DNA of 64,000 bases from Bacillus massilioanorexius (GCF_902374955.1 NZ_CABKRX010000088.1:1-64000); one strand, 5' to 3'. Numbered from the stretch's first letter, positions 52,863 to 61,936 are shown. The notes: a model not told the origin generated them from the sequence alone. Translations and numbers: made by a program.

Positions 52863-53957
52863 TTATGCATTTGCCGAAGCATTCACAACTACTTCTTGTA
52901 CCCAACCAAATGGATCTTCGATTTCACAGTTTTGAATACCTGTTAATGTATCATATAATTTTTGCGATAATTCGCCTGTTTTGTTGTCATTGATTTCAAT
53001 CGATTTATCTCCCCAAACTAACCCACCAATTGGAGAAATAACTGCCGCAGTACCAGTTCCCCAAGCTTCTTCTAACTGTCCTTTTTCACTAGCCTCAAAA
53101 ATTTCAGCTATTGAAACGCGACGTTCGTTAACTGGGAGATTCCAATGTTTTAATAATTCAATAATAGAGGCACGAGTTATACCGTGTAAGATACTACCGT
53201 TAAGCATAGGTGTTACAATTTCTCCATTAATTTTGAAGAATACGTTCATTGCTCCAACTTCTTCAATGTATTTTCTTTCAACACCATCAAGCCATAAAAC
53301 TTGTGAACAGCCATTCGCACTTGCCATTTCTTGAGCTTTCAAGCTAGCAGAATAGTTACCACCTGTTTTAGCTGTACCTGTACCACCTTTTACTGCACGT
53401 ACATAATCATTTTCAACAGCAATTTTTACAGGGTTAATTCCTTCTTTGTAGTATGCACCAACTGGTGACATAATGATTATAAATTTATATCTACTTGAAG
53501 GATTTACACCTAAAAATGGTTCAGTTGCAATGATGAATGGACGAATATATAGTGATGTCCCTTGAGAATGAGGAACCCAATCTTTATCAATTTCGATTAA
53601 TTTTTTTAATCCATTCATAGCTTGTTCAACATCTAATTGAGCAATACATAAACGTTCATTCGATAAATTCAAACGTTCAAAGTTTTTCTCAGGTCTGAAA
53701 AGAACTATTTTGTCTTCTTTTGTTCTATATGCCTTCATTCCTTCAAATACTGTTTGCCCATAATGGAACACCATACATGCAGGATCTAATGTTAGCGGTT
53801 GATAAGGAACAATTTTAGCGTCATGCCATCCTTGACCTTCAGTATAATCCATTACAAACATATGATCTGTAAATACCTTACCAAATTGCAATGTTTCATC
53901 TTTTGGTTTTTGTTTTTTGTTATTACTTAAAATAATTTCAATACTTTTCTCACTCAT
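52863..53957 (-). CDS. ilvE: Branched-chain amino acid aminotransferase
   Basis: PLP-dependent fold-type IV transaminase that interconverts Leu, Ile and Val with their 2-oxoacids using glutamate/2-oxoglutarate. The cofactor lysine lies in GGTGTAKTGGNYSASLKAQ (about 203). Also visible are FHYGQTVFEGMKAYR (about 65), SSRYKFIIIMSPVGAYY and the C-terminal EAWGTGTAAVISPIG. The 364 residues match the long IlvE/IlvK form of Bacillales. It stands alone with its own terminator. A T-box leader was not found. Confidence 0.94.
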   Translation of the reverse strand: MSEKSIEIILSNNKKQKPKDETLQFGKVFTDHMFVMDYTEGQGWHDAKIVPYQPLTLDPACMVFHYGQTVFEGMKAYRTKEDKIVLFRPEKNFERLNLSNERLCIAQLDVEQAMNGLKKLIEIDKDWVPHSQGTSLYIRPFIIATEPFLGVNPSSRYKFIIIMSPVGAYYKEGINPVKIAVENDYVRAVKGGTGTAKTGGNYSASLKAQEMASANGCSQVLWLDGVERKYIEEVGAMNVFFKINGEIVTPMLNGSILHGITRASIIELLKHWNLPVNERRVSIAEIFEASEKGQLEEAWGTGTAAVISPIGGLVWGDKSIEINDNKTGELSQKLYDTLTGIQNCEIEDPFGWVQEVVVNASANA

Positions 53958-54184
53958 ATTTATAGCTCCTTTACTTACTAAACAATATTATATTTTAATT
54001 ATCAGAAAAATATGATAAAAGTTATTTTACTCCTACCTTTGCTATGTATCAAGGAATAAATATAAAAAAATCAAATAAATTGTTTTAAAATAATATCTAT
54101 CCGCTATTATTATATCAATATAACAATTAGAAAAACAGCTTTTACATGCTAAATTTCACGCCTCAAAATATTTCTTTAAAATAG

Positions 54185-54320
54185 ACTTTTAAGCAAACTT
54201 TGCTACCTACTCTTAATATGTGCTCGAATATAGCATGAATTCTATGTGCCGAGGATACTCACTTTCCTTTAGACAGGCTGTGAGCATCCTCGGCGCACAG
54301 TGTTGCCTGTGGTAATACAC
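54185..54320 (+). repeat. Dispersed intergenic repeat, copy 4
   Basis: AAGCAAACTTTGCTACCTACTC, CGAATATAGCATGAATTC, then GTGCCGAGGAT and its inverted partner ATCCTCGGCGCAC near 54246-54299. It lies in the gap 53958-54392, where nothing else is supported. Confidence 0.5.
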
Positions 54321-54392
54321 CTAGTACACTTCAATCAAACTAAATATTAATAAGAATTCCCTATTATTTATAAAGCGAATAAATCTAGCTGT

Positions 54393-54647
54393 TTAATAAA
54401 CATATGGGGTACCATAATAATACGGATAGGAATATGGGTAAGGATATCCACCGTACGCTCCAAGAGGACCAGCCAATAACGTCCCTATAGCAAGACCACC
54501 TAGGAATGGTAAGCCAAAGCCGCCAAATCCCCACCTAGACTGATCCCATTCCCAACCTGGTCTACCTCCAAACTCTGGACGAATTCTCATATCTTCATAA
54601 AATCCTGTTGGGTAATAGGAATCATATGACACTAACTGAGCATTCAT
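54393..54647 (-). CDS. Small Gly/Pro/Tyr-rich protein
   Basis: 84 residues: a polar N-terminal half (DSYYPTGFYEDMRIRPEFGGRPGWEWDQSRW), a short hydrophobic stretch (LPFLGGLAIGTLLAGPLG) and a tail of Tyr-Pro-Tyr repeats. GGGAGG lies 7 bases before this ATG; the frame runs to 54668 without a better site. Such tyrosine- and glycine-rich small proteins are often spore-coat or surface associated in Bacillales, but I recognise no specific family. Confidence 0.65.
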   Translation of the reverse strand: MNAQLVSYDSYYPTGFYEDMRIRPEFGGRPGWEWDQSRWGFGGFGLPFLGGLAIGTLLAGPLGAYGGYPYPYSYPYYYGTPYVY

Positions 54648-54738
54648 TCTCATGCCTCCCATTTTCATAGTTCATGTTATGTATATGCAACATCATCATG
54701 AAACTATTGGGCTACGTCACAGGTTTTAATGAGATTGC

Positions 54739-55065
54739 CTACTTAATCCAATTGTAGAATTTCATAAAAGGATTAATGATGCCATTTGAATTCTTTAAAC
54801 GAAAACAATTGTAATCTTTAACCCAAGCGATCTCCATTTCATCTTCTAAATAGACCGTTTTATCACGATCAACAAGCATTTTACCAATATTCGATTCTAT
54901 CCATTCTTCATTTCCCTCTGGTTCTCCTATGTACCATAGTGTTGTAATTTCATCATCTCCACAACCACAATCTTCACTATCATAAATAAGCTTTACATAG
55001 CCCTCTTTACCATCAATCAATGCATCTAATCTTTTTTTCGCTTCTTCGTTCCATGTTATTTTCAT
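54739..55065 (-). CDS. yqkB: HesB-like iron-sulfur cluster biosynthesis family protein (YqkB-like)
   Basis: 108 residues with the HesB/IscA fold pattern and a CGCGDDEITTL core (YDSEDCGCGDDE, about 28-40), matching YqkB of B. subtilis. The canonical three-cysteine IscA pattern is incomplete, so Fe-S scaffold function is uncertain. GGAG lies 9 bases before this ATG; the in-frame ATG at 55080 has no ribosome site. Confidence 0.82.
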   Translation of the reverse strand: MKITWNEEAKKRLDALIDGKEGYVKLIYDSEDCGCGDDEITTLWYIGEPEGNEEWIESNIGKMLVDRDKTVYLEDEMEIAWVKDYNCFRLKNSNGIINPFMKFYNWIK

Positions 55066-55102
55066 CGTGTTCAACTCCATTGAGAGATACTGTTGTCTTT
55101 CC

Positions 55103-55210
55103 TTATGGCGTATTCACATACTTTGTTTTTAATATATAGTAGTGAATGTAGGTTGAATTTGGTTCTGGAAGTCTTACATTGTACACTCCAATCAACCAAC
55201 CTTTTTTTAT
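55103..55210 (+). repeat. Dispersed intergenic repeat, copy 5
   Basis: TATTCACATACTTTGTTTTTAA followed by GTGAATGTAGGTTGAATTTGG, same order as the other copies. It starts the 750-base gap 55066-55814, which holds no gene. Confidence 0.5.
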
Positions 55211-55564
55211 GCTGATTGCATATTCAAAAAATTTATTTAAAAACAAAATTCTTTCTGAAAACAGCCTACCTTTTAGTTCATTGTATCCATAAAAATCTTC
55301 CTTACTTTTAAAATATCATAATCGTGGATGGATTTCATGTAAAAAAAGAATGTAATACTAATAATGAACGTAATCTTAGTGATTTGAGTCGAGTATTTTT
55401 CTATATGTTATTTTTGCCTACTGTAATGACTAGGAACAAAAAGTGTAAATTAGTTGCAGTTACATTTTGATTCTACAACAGTCTTGTACCCCACTCCCCT
55501 ATCCACCGTTTTGTGCTCATTTTATTCACCAAGCTTTTTTAAAAACAACAGTTGTTCTATAAAA

Positions 55565-55592
55565 AAGCAGCTTCTATTTACTTGAGCTGCTT
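55565..55592 (-). terminator. Small hairpin with AAGCAGCT/AGCTGCTT arms
   Basis: An 8-base stem with A and T flanks. The words TTTACTTGAGCTGCTT recur at 55797-55812 next to the ppaC stop, so this looks like a duplicated ppaC 3' end. Confidence 0.45.
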
Positions 55593-55614
55593 CAAAAAGG
55601 CAACTTGTAGTAAA

Positions 55615-55735
55615 AGAGAGAAAATCGAGATTCTGGACTGAGAGCAGCTAATGAAGTGGCTATGGTCCAGCCCATGGATAGCGTCCGCTCGGAGCGGAAA
55701 TCAACGGTCGTATTTATCTTTCTATCTTACAAAAA
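55615..55735. repeat. Second type of intergenic repeat (GCGTCCGCTCGGAGCGGAAATCAAC-type)
   Basis: G/C-richer island with the inverted words TCCGCTC/GAGCGGA (55684-55701) inside A/T-rich DNA. Similar words are widespread between genes in Bacillaceae; only one copy is seen here. Confidence 0.4.
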
Positions 55736-55741
55736 GAAAAA

Positions 55742-55785
55742 AGACTGTAAACAAACTCGAATCTATTCGTGTTTGTCTACAGTCT
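55742..55785 (-). terminator. Terminator after ppaC
   Basis: AGACTGTA.ACAAAC pairs with GTTTGT.TACAGTCT with one bulged base on each arm; on the minus strand TTTTTTC follows. Confidence 0.7.
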
Positions 55786-55814
55786 GATGGACCTCATTTA
55801 CTTGAGCTGCTTTT

Positions 55815-56750
55815 TTAGTTTTTAGCTACAAAAATGTCTGTTAATACTGGAACAATTTGTTTCTTACGAGAAACAACACCTTCTAAAAGAGCTGTGCCAT
55901 TTTCAAGTTTAACATTATAAGCTTCCTCAACGGCTGCTGCTTCTTTTCCAACAGCTAAAACCTTACTGTTACTATTTAATATATCTGTAACAGCAAGTAA
56001 GAATAAATCTAAGTTTTTAGCATCAATAACAGCATGGATTGCTTTTTCTAAATCTTCTTGATTAGACAATACTTCATTCACATCAATGGCATTTACTTGT
56101 GCAACCTCTACTTTGTAATTACCCATTGGAAATTCTTTAGAATCAATTGAAATCAGTTCTGCACTTGTTTTATCTGATAAATTAGCTCCTGCTTTTAACA
56201 TTTCTAAACCATATACTTCAGCATCTACTCCCGCAATTTCAGCAAGCTCTTTTGCTGCCGCAACATCTTCATCTGTACAAGTAGGTGATTTAAACAATAA
56301 AGAATCAGAAATAATGGCAGATAGCATTAAACCTGCCGCTTCTTTTGATACTTGGATTCCTTTTTCTTTATATATTTTCAAAAGAATCGTAGCTGTGCAT
56401 CCAACTGGTTCAGCACGATAATATAAAGGATCACTTGTTTCAAAGTTTGCAATACGGTGATGGTCAATTACTTCCAAAACTTTTACTTGATCTATATCGC
56501 TCACACTTTGTTGACGCTCATTATGATCGACTAAAATGACTGCATTTGTTTCATTTGCAGCTGTTTCAATTAATCTTGGCGCTTCTACCTTAAAATAATC
56601 AAGTGCGTATTGAGTTTCCGCATTCACATCACCTAATCTTACAGCTTCTGCTTGAACTCCAATTTGTTGCTTTAATTGTGCATATGCAATTGCTGAGCAA
56701 ATTGTATCTGTATCAGGATTTTTATGACCAAAAACAAGAACTTTTTCCAT
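55815..56750 (-). CDS. ppaC: Manganese-dependent inorganic pyrophosphatase (family II)
   Basis: Hydrolyses pyrophosphate to phosphate, pulling biosynthetic reactions. DHH-family ligands are visible: GHKNPDTDT (His9, Asp13, Asp15), VDHNE (about 74) and VIDHHRI (about 95), with the C-terminal DHHA2 motif SRKKQIVPVL. The 311 residues are full length. GGAGA precedes the ATG. It is monocistronic. Confidence 0.96.
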   Translation of the reverse strand: MEKVLVFGHKNPDTDTICSAIAYAQLKQQIGVQAEAVRLGDVNAETQYALDYFKVEAPRLIETAANETNAVILVDHNERQQSVSDIDQVKVLEVIDHHRIANFETSDPLYYRAEPVGCTATILLKIYKEKGIQVSKEAAGLMLSAIISDSLLFKSPTCTDEDVAAAKELAEIAGVDAEVYGLEMLKAGANLSDKTSAELISIDSKEFPMGNYKVEVAQVNAIDVNEVLSNQEDLEKAIHAVIDAKNLDLFLLAVTDILNSNSKVLAVGKEAAAVEEAYNVKLENGTALLEGVVSRKKQIVPVLTDIFVAKN

Positions 56751-56928
56751 TATGATATTCTCTCCTTAAATCTGTAACATATCGTAGTTTCATTTTTCAA
56801 CATTGTCATTTTACCATAATTATTAAGATATGATAAAGTGAATCTTTACTTGTTGGATGTTTTCATTTATCCTCTAACTTTTAATTGAAGGAGCATGGCC
56901 CTTTTTTCTATATACTTATAGTAAAATA

Positions 56929-57534
56929 TTATATCCAACCTTTTTCTTCTGCAATTGAAATGGCTTCAATACGATTTTTCGCACCAAGCTTACTGATTAT
57001 TTCTGAAATATAATTTCTTACTGTTCCATTCGATAAATACAATATCAGAGATATTTCCTTCGTTGTTTTGCCTTTTGAAACCATCAGCAATATTTCTTGT
57101 TCTCTTTCTGTTAATGGATTATCCTTCTTCATTGATCCAATTATTAATTCAGATGCATACTGTCTTTTCCCTTCTACAGCCTGGCGAATATATTCTGCTA
57201 GCTCATCACTAGAACCATCCTTTAATAGATATCCATAAACATCTGCCTTTACAGCACGTTCAAAATATCCAGGACGAGCAAAAGTTGTCAGAATGATTAC
57301 TTTACACGCCGAACCTATTCTTTTTAATTCTTCGGCAACTTCTAGTCCATTCATAATTGGCATTTCAATATCTACTAAACAAATATCAGGATGTAACTGT
57401 TCTATTAACTTAATCGCTTGGATTCCATTGGCTGCTTGGCCAACAACTTGTAAATCATTCTCTAAATCAAGAAGAGAAGAAAGTGCTCCTCGAAGCATTT
57501 TTTGATCCTCTGCTATTACAATTTTGATTATCAT
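56929..57534 (-). CDS. yvfU: NarL/LuxR-family response regulator (YvfU-like)
   Basis: 201 residues: a receiver domain with the phospho-acceptor Asp in CLVDIEMPIMNG (about 55), Thr in LTTFA (about 83) and Lys in LLKDGSS, then a LuxR-type helix-turn-helix (LTEREQEILLMVSKGKTTKEISLILYLSNGTVRNYISEII). It is last in a transporter-kinase-regulator set matching yvfRSTU. GAGGGG lies 8 bases before the ATG, inside the end of the kinase gene. Confidence 0.9.
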   Translation of the reverse strand: MIIKIVIAEDQKMLRGALSSLLDLENDLQVVGQAANGIQAIKLIEQLHPDICLVDIEMPIMNGLEVAEELKRIGSACKVIILTTFARPGYFERAVKADVYGYLLKDGSSDELAEYIRQAVEGKRQYASELIIGSMKKDNPLTEREQEILLMVSKGKTTKEISLILYLSNGTVRNYISEIISKLGAKNRIEAISIAEEKGWI

Positions 57535-58657
57535 AGACTATCTTCCCCTCTTGTAATATAACTGGGATCGAAATAGTAACACTTGTTCCATTGTTATTAC
57601 CAATAGACCATGTACCATCAATCATTTGAAGACGTTCTTCCATCCCCAGTAAGCCATTACCCATTACAAATGGATTGCTGAAGCCTTTACCATTATCCGA
57701 AACGATAATTTTGACCTCACCAATCAGCTGCTCCATTTGTATGGAACACTTTGTAGCATGGCTGTGCTTCACAATATTAGTGACTGATTCCTTTATACAC
57801 ATACTCAAAATATTTTGCGTTAGTAGGGACACGTGTTGAAGATGTGTATCCCCTATAAAATGATAACTAATATTAGCTGCACTTAATATAGATTGAACTT
57901 CATTCAATACCTCTCGAACAGAAATCATCCGCATATCTGAAATGAGTTCTCGTACTTGAGATAAGGCTGCTCTTGAGGTTTTTTCAATTTCTCTTACTTC
58001 AAGCCTCGCTCTTTCACTATCCTTTTGAATTAATTTTTCAACTAGCTGACTTTTTAAGGTAATTAAGGATAATGTATGGCCAAGTGTATCATGTAAATCA
58101 CGTGCAATTCTTAATCGTTCCTCACGTTTTATTAACTCGTTAATTTGTTCATTTGCTTCTTTAAGTTGTCTTTGTAATTCCATCTTACTATTCATTGATC
58201 GAAATCCTAATGGAGAAATTAACATGATAATGATGAACGGTACTAAAAATAAGAGATCATCTTGGAAAGCATCGTAACGGATGAATACTGGGCAAATAAT
58301 ACTAAAAGCCAAATAAGCGATGCCCAGCGCAACTCTTTTCCAATCTTTATACCAGCTAATAAAATTTCCTGGAAAGAATCCTAAAAAAATATGATAGCTA
58401 TTATAAAAGACTGAGAGTATAAATATCAGAGTAATTTGCACAAACAACCAAACGTCATAAATTCTAGATCCTGTAACAAAATATAGTTGACGATAAGAAA
58501 GAAGAAAAATGAGGATTAAAAAATATCCCATAATAAGTTTCAAGCCATGTTCAAACGATATATAATACAAAGGAAAGAAAATATAGACAAGAAATATATA
58601 CGGTAAAAATCCATATCTTTTTGGGAATAATTCGAATTTTCTGAATAAAAATCTCAC
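57467..58657 (-). CDS. yvfT: DesK/NarX-type membrane histidine kinase (YvfT-like)
   Basis: 396 residues: five to six N-terminal transmembrane helices (1-160), a coiled segment, the HisKA_3 phosphorylation motif RIARDLHDTLGHTLSLI (about 188, His about 194) and an HATPase domain (DNGKGF about 327, NGLLGMEERL about 339). The protein extends about 30 residues past the normal ATPase end, and its gene overlaps the regulator gene by 68 bases. It likely senses membrane stress or a membrane-active antibiotic and controls the adjacent ABC genes. Confidence 0.88.
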   Translation of the reverse strand: MRFLFRKFELFPKRYGFLPYIFLVYIFFPLYYISFEHGLKLIMGYFLILIFLLSYRQLYFVTGSRIYDVWLFVQITLIFILSVFYNSYHIFLGFFPGNFISWYKDWKRVALGIAYLAFSIICPVFIRYDAFQDDLLFLVPFIIIMLISPLGFRSMNSKMELQRQLKEANEQINELIKREERLRIARDLHDTLGHTLSLITLKSQLVEKLIQKDSERARLEVREIEKTSRAALSQVRELISDMRMISVREVLNEVQSILSAANISYHFIGDTHLQHVSLLTQNILSMCIKESVTNIVKHSHATKCSIQMEQLIGEVKIIVSDNGKGFSNPFVMGNGLLGMEERLQMIDGTWSIGNNNGTSVTISIPVILQEGKIVYDNQNCNSRGSKNASRSTFFSS

Positions 58658-58661
58658 ATAG

Positions 58662-59402
58662 TCACACCACCGCGTTTTGTTTTCTCCTAATATAGCTAGA
58701 TAGTAACATAAAAAGGAATAAATATCCTATTAGTATCAACACATTTTTAAATTCTGGAGCGCTTCCACTAACTATTGCCCAAGCACCATTACCGAGATTA
58801 AAGGCTGGGAGCCAAACAGAAACTTTTTGTATATACGATGGCATTATTTCGATTGGCATCCACATACCACCTGTCATAGCTAGAGCCATGTATAGAACAT
58901 TACTTATCCCTGTTGCAGTATCCACACGTTTAATGGTTCCTATTAATGTTCCAATAGCTAAAAAAGGTAGTGAGCCTATAATAATCCAGATTCCGGCAAA
59001 CAACCATTCACTAAAAGAAAGAGCTACGGAATTAACCACTCCACCTACAAAAAATATGACTACTACTGAAATGATATGAATGATGGACTGACTAAACATT
59101 TTGGAAAAAAAGTAGACTTTGGGAGATAAAGGTGTCGTTTGCATAAAAAGGAGCCATCCTTTACTTCTTTCTTCTACTAAACGAATGCCCAATGTCATGA
59201 TTCCAGAACCCATAACGCTAAAAGTTGTCATAGACATTAATAAATGCGCTTTATAATTAGTGATATTTGGATTTTCAAAGGTGAACACTTTAGTGAAAAG
59301 AAAATAGAATAGGATTGGAATGAATAATGACCAAAAAACATAATAAGGATTTCGTAGAATTCTTATTGTTTCAAATTTACATTGCATCCATAAACTATGC
59401 AT
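58662..59402 (-). CDS. yvfS: ABC-2 type exporter permease (YvfS-like)
   Basis: 246 residues with six hydrophobic helices and the ABC2-membrane pattern (SVMGSGIMTLGIRLVEERSKGWLLFMQTTPLSPKVYFFSKM, GGMWMPIEIMPSYIQ). It overlaps the ATPase gene by 8 bases and is 4 bases from the kinase gene. YvfRS and the related LnrMN-type exporters are linked to lipid-active compounds; the substrate here is unknown. Confidence 0.88.
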   Translation of the reverse strand: MHSLWMQCKFETIRILRNPYYVFWSLFIPILFYFLFTKVFTFENPNITNYKAHLLMSMTTFSVMGSGIMTLGIRLVEERSKGWLLFMQTTPLSPKVYFFSKMFSQSIIHIISVVVIFFVGGVVNSVALSFSEWLFAGIWIIIGSLPFLAIGTLIGTIKRVDTATGISNVLYMALAMTGGMWMPIEIMPSYIQKVSVWLPAFNLGNGAWAIVSGSAPEFKNVLILIGYLFLFMLLSSYIRRKQNAVV

Positions 59403-60303
59403 ATTCTTTTCCCTCCCCTTCCATCGTTAAATTTTCAAATGCTTCCTCTAACCTTCCTTGTTCAATTCTAATGTTTTTCAAAGGTAGGTTCATCTCAAAC
59501 AATTGTTTTAATACCAAATCTAAGTCTTCTGCAACAATATATATACGATTATTACTTTCATATAATTCTGTAATAACAACACTCTTTTTTAAGATTTCTA
59601 AAGAAATGTTGTCGTTCTTATCAAATGATAACAACTTTTTTGAAAGCCTTGTTTTTAAAGAAGTCGGTGACCCATCGGCAATAATGCGCCCTTTTGAGAA
59701 TAAAAGAATACGTTCAGCAACATCATCAGCTTCTTGCAAATAATGCGTAGTAAAAATAATGGTCTTACCACTCTTCTTCAGTTGCTTTATGGTCTCCCAA
59801 AAATTTTTCCGAGATGAAAGATCCATACCGACTGTAGGTTCATCTAAAAATAAAATATCTGGATTACCAGCTAACGCTAAAGCAAAGCTTAATCTCCTCT
59901 TTTGACCACCAGATAGCTTATGTGCGAACTTGTTTATTTCACTACTATCGAAGCCAGTATATTGCATTAACTGCTCAAGTGATAAGGGATTAGAATAATA
60001 AGAACGAAATAATTGTAAAATTTCTTTCACCTTTAAAGAATCTATCACACTCACTTCTTGAAGCATAACTCCGATGCGGTTTTTTACCGCTTGATCAAAA
60101 GATTGTTGTTGGAACACTTCAATCCTTCCTTTACTTGCTCTTAACAAACCTAACATCATTAAAATGGTAGTAGATTTCCCCGCACCATTAGGACCTAATA
60201 TCGCCACTGTTTCTCCTTCAGAAATCTTAAATGAAGCCTCTCGAACAGCTTGATGATTTTTAAACATTTTGCTTACATTTTGAAAAGAAACAACATTTCC
60301 CAA
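59395..60303 (-). CDS. yvfR: ABC exporter ATPase (YvfR-like)
   Basis: 302 residues: Walker A GPNGAGKST (about 36), signature LSGGQKRRL (about 132), Walker B ILFLDEPTVGMDL (about 153) and H-loop FTTHYLQEADD. A ~75-residue C-terminal DUF4162-like tail follows. It is first gene of the four-gene set. Ribosome site AAGGAGAG precedes the ATG. Confidence 0.92.
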   Translation of the reverse strand: MGNVVSFQNVSKMFKNHQAVREASFKISEGETVAILGPNGAGKSTTILMMLGLLRASKGRIEVFQQQSFDQAVKNRIGVMLQEVSVIDSLKVKEILQLFRSYYSNPLSLEQLMQYTGFDSSEINKFAHKLSGGQKRRLSFALALAGNPDILFLDEPTVGMDLSSRKNFWETIKQLKKSGKTIIFTTHYLQEADDVAERILLFSKGRIIADGSPTSLKTRLSKKLLSFDKNDNISLEILKKSVVITELYESNNRIYIVAEDLDLVLKQLFEMNLPLKNIRIEQGRLEEAFENLTMEGEGKEYA

Positions 60304-60454
60304 TCTATATCTCTCCTTTTTTATTTTGATCTATGATCTCATTTCTAATGTAATTGTATGAAAAAAACACTCATACCTTTAGTAAGTAATGTCATGAATT
60401 GATATGACAATTGTCATTTTAATAAAAATAAGTTGAGTGAATAAAATGAATATT

Positions 60455-60556
60455 AAAAAGACAAGCGGAGCGTAAAAAGTGAGACACCTAGAGCGGAATT
60501 CAGGGCAGCCTATATTCACTAACTTATTCATAAGTAACAAAGTATGCGAAAACATC
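60455..60556 (-). repeat. Dispersed intergenic repeat, copy 6
   Basis: Minus strand TTTTCGCATACTTTGTTACTTATGAATAAG, GTGAATATAGGCTGCC, then GGAATTCCGCTC-like tail. It lies in the gap 60304-60615 with the terminator at 60564. Confidence 0.6.
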
Positions 60557-60563
60557 CTAATAG

Positions 60564-60595
60564 AAAAAGCCTTATCAAAATTGACAAGGCTTTTT
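60564..60595 (-). terminator. Terminator after the frameshifted small gene
   Basis: AAAAAGCCTT.TCAA pairs with TTGA.AAGGCTTTTT, with A/T tracts on both sides. Confidence 0.8.
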
Positions 60596-60615
60596 CTTAT
60601 GATCTTTTTCATATG

Positions 60616-60899
60616 TTAACTAGTTTGTTTGGTTTTATTGTAATACTTGACGCCATATAGCGCACCTTCATCAACCATCTTATTATCCTGTGTATCGTAA
60701 GGATTTGGATTTCCAGCTTTTTCAACTAAATCCCTTTGCGAAGTCGTACTATTTGAATTTAATACGGCTACCCATTTATTTTTTGAGTTTTGATAATAAT
60801 TGAAAAGTTGTTCTCGTTTTTTTTATCTTTTAAAATAGTTGATAATCCAATAGCACCTGCTAATCCGATTCCTACTTTAAACATTTTTTTCGTTTTCAT
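60616..60899 (-). pseudogene. Small lysine-rich protein gene with a poly-A frameshift
   Basis: A good start is seen: AGGAGG, 9 bases, ATG at 60899. The first frame reads MKTKKMFKVGIGLAGAIGLS and ends after 43 codons at a TAG (60770-60768). One extra A in the A8 tract (T8 at 60817-60824) joins it to a second open frame (EQLFNYYQNSKNKWVAVLN.., ..NPYDTQDNKMVDEGALYG) ending at 60616, for about 94 residues. The N-terminus has a glycine-rich hydrophobic helix. I do not recognise the family. This may be homopolymer sequencing error, slippage-dependent expression or decay. Confidence 0.6.
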
Positions 60900-61039
60900 T
60901 ATTAACATCCTCCTTTGCTTGCTTAACTATATATACCCGCATTTTCATCATTTACACATTATTAATATTTCAAATTCATTACAAAGAATATATAACAAGC
61001 TAGAAGGTAAATTATATCTTACTATACAAGTTGATTAGA

Positions 61040-61489
61040 TTACTTTTTAGCAAAGATCTTTTTTAAAAAAGAAAATCCACTTTTTTGAGGTTGTTTTATA
61101 GGAGAGTTATTCCCTTTACTTTCATTTTGCAAGAAAATATTTTCTTTATCGATGGCATAATCATATGCGAGGACTAAACCTATTTCACTATTATGTTCTT
61201 TATTATTCACTATTGTAAAAGTAATATTATACGATTTGGCTTTTTGTATATATTTAGATAAATACGAATAATCAACATTTCCATTCAAGTATAACTTTGC
61301 CTGCTTATTCTTTCTCATTTCTTCATCTAGCTCTGTCTGAACATTTTTCTCACGTACCTGAGGTGCAGTTAAAGCAATAACAATTCGCTCACGTAACGTT
61401 CCAAGAAATTTTCTTCTTTCATCAGGGTTTATTTCCTTAACTCCATAAATCCCTTGTTCAATAATATCTTCAACCGTCTTCTTAGACAA
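61040..61489 (-). CDS. yueI: YueI-family protein (DUF1694)
   Basis: 149 residues. The ~125-residue core (EQGIYGVKEINPDERRKFLGTLRERIVIALT, AKLYLNGNVDYSYLSKYIQKAKSYNITFTIVN, EIGLVLAYDYAI) is the YueI domain, resembling ribosomal L7Ae-like folds in outline; function unknown. A polar C-terminal tail ends in KKIFAKK. AAGGAGG lies before the ATG. Confidence 0.87.
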   Translation of the reverse strand: MSKKTVEDIIEQGIYGVKEINPDERRKFLGTLRERIVIALTAPQVREKNVQTELDEEMRKNKQAKLYLNGNVDYSYLSKYIQKAKSYNITFTIVNNKEHNSEIGLVLAYDYAIDKENIFLQNESKGNNSPIKQPQKSGFSFLKKIFAKK

Positions 61490-61682
61490 TTTGCATCCTC
61501 CTTAAAACTGGTGATCTATCTATGTAGAAGTATAGTATGTAGTATTTCTCAAATTTGGGAAAGTAATAATTAATGGAAACTTATTCACTCAGAAAGTCGC
61601 CAAAAAAGAAGTACCATATTTCGGTAAAAAGTTTAGATACGTGGAGAAACAGGAGAATTGACAGTCAAGTATAAAACCGCAA

Positions 61683-61835
61683 AGGTATTATACTCGGAGA
61701 CTTCTGTGGAAGCAGTGGGATAGATGAGACTTCTCGGCACGCCCGCGGAAAGCGAGCATCATGAAACGCCATTCAATTTTAGCCTATATTCAATCCTTGT
61801 TCATAGACAACAAAAGTATGCGAAAACAACCAAAA
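61683..61835 (-). repeat. Dispersed intergenic repeat, copy 7 (best preserved)
   Basis: Minus strand: TTTTCGCATACTTTTGTTG, TGAACAAGGATTGAATATAGG, then GATGCTCGCTTTCCGCGGGC, GTGCCGAGAAGTCTCATC and CCCACTGCTTC. This is the longest version and fills much of the gap 61490-61936, which has no gene. Confidence 0.65.
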
Positions 61836-61936
61836 AGCAACAAAACGAATAGGTAATTTATGTTAAAATAAGAACTAAAATAAGCAGTTCCTATACCGTT
61901 AACGAGCAGGATCGTTTAGTTAAAAGAGGTGGTATT

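Noticed and set aside
53957..54060. T-box or leucine-responsive leader before ilvE
   Set aside because: No T-box GGGTGGNACCGCG-like block or leader peptide is visible.
60379..60612. 77-codon minus-strand frame
   Set aside because: It reads through the terminator at 60564 and the dispersed repeat at 60455, with no ribosome site.
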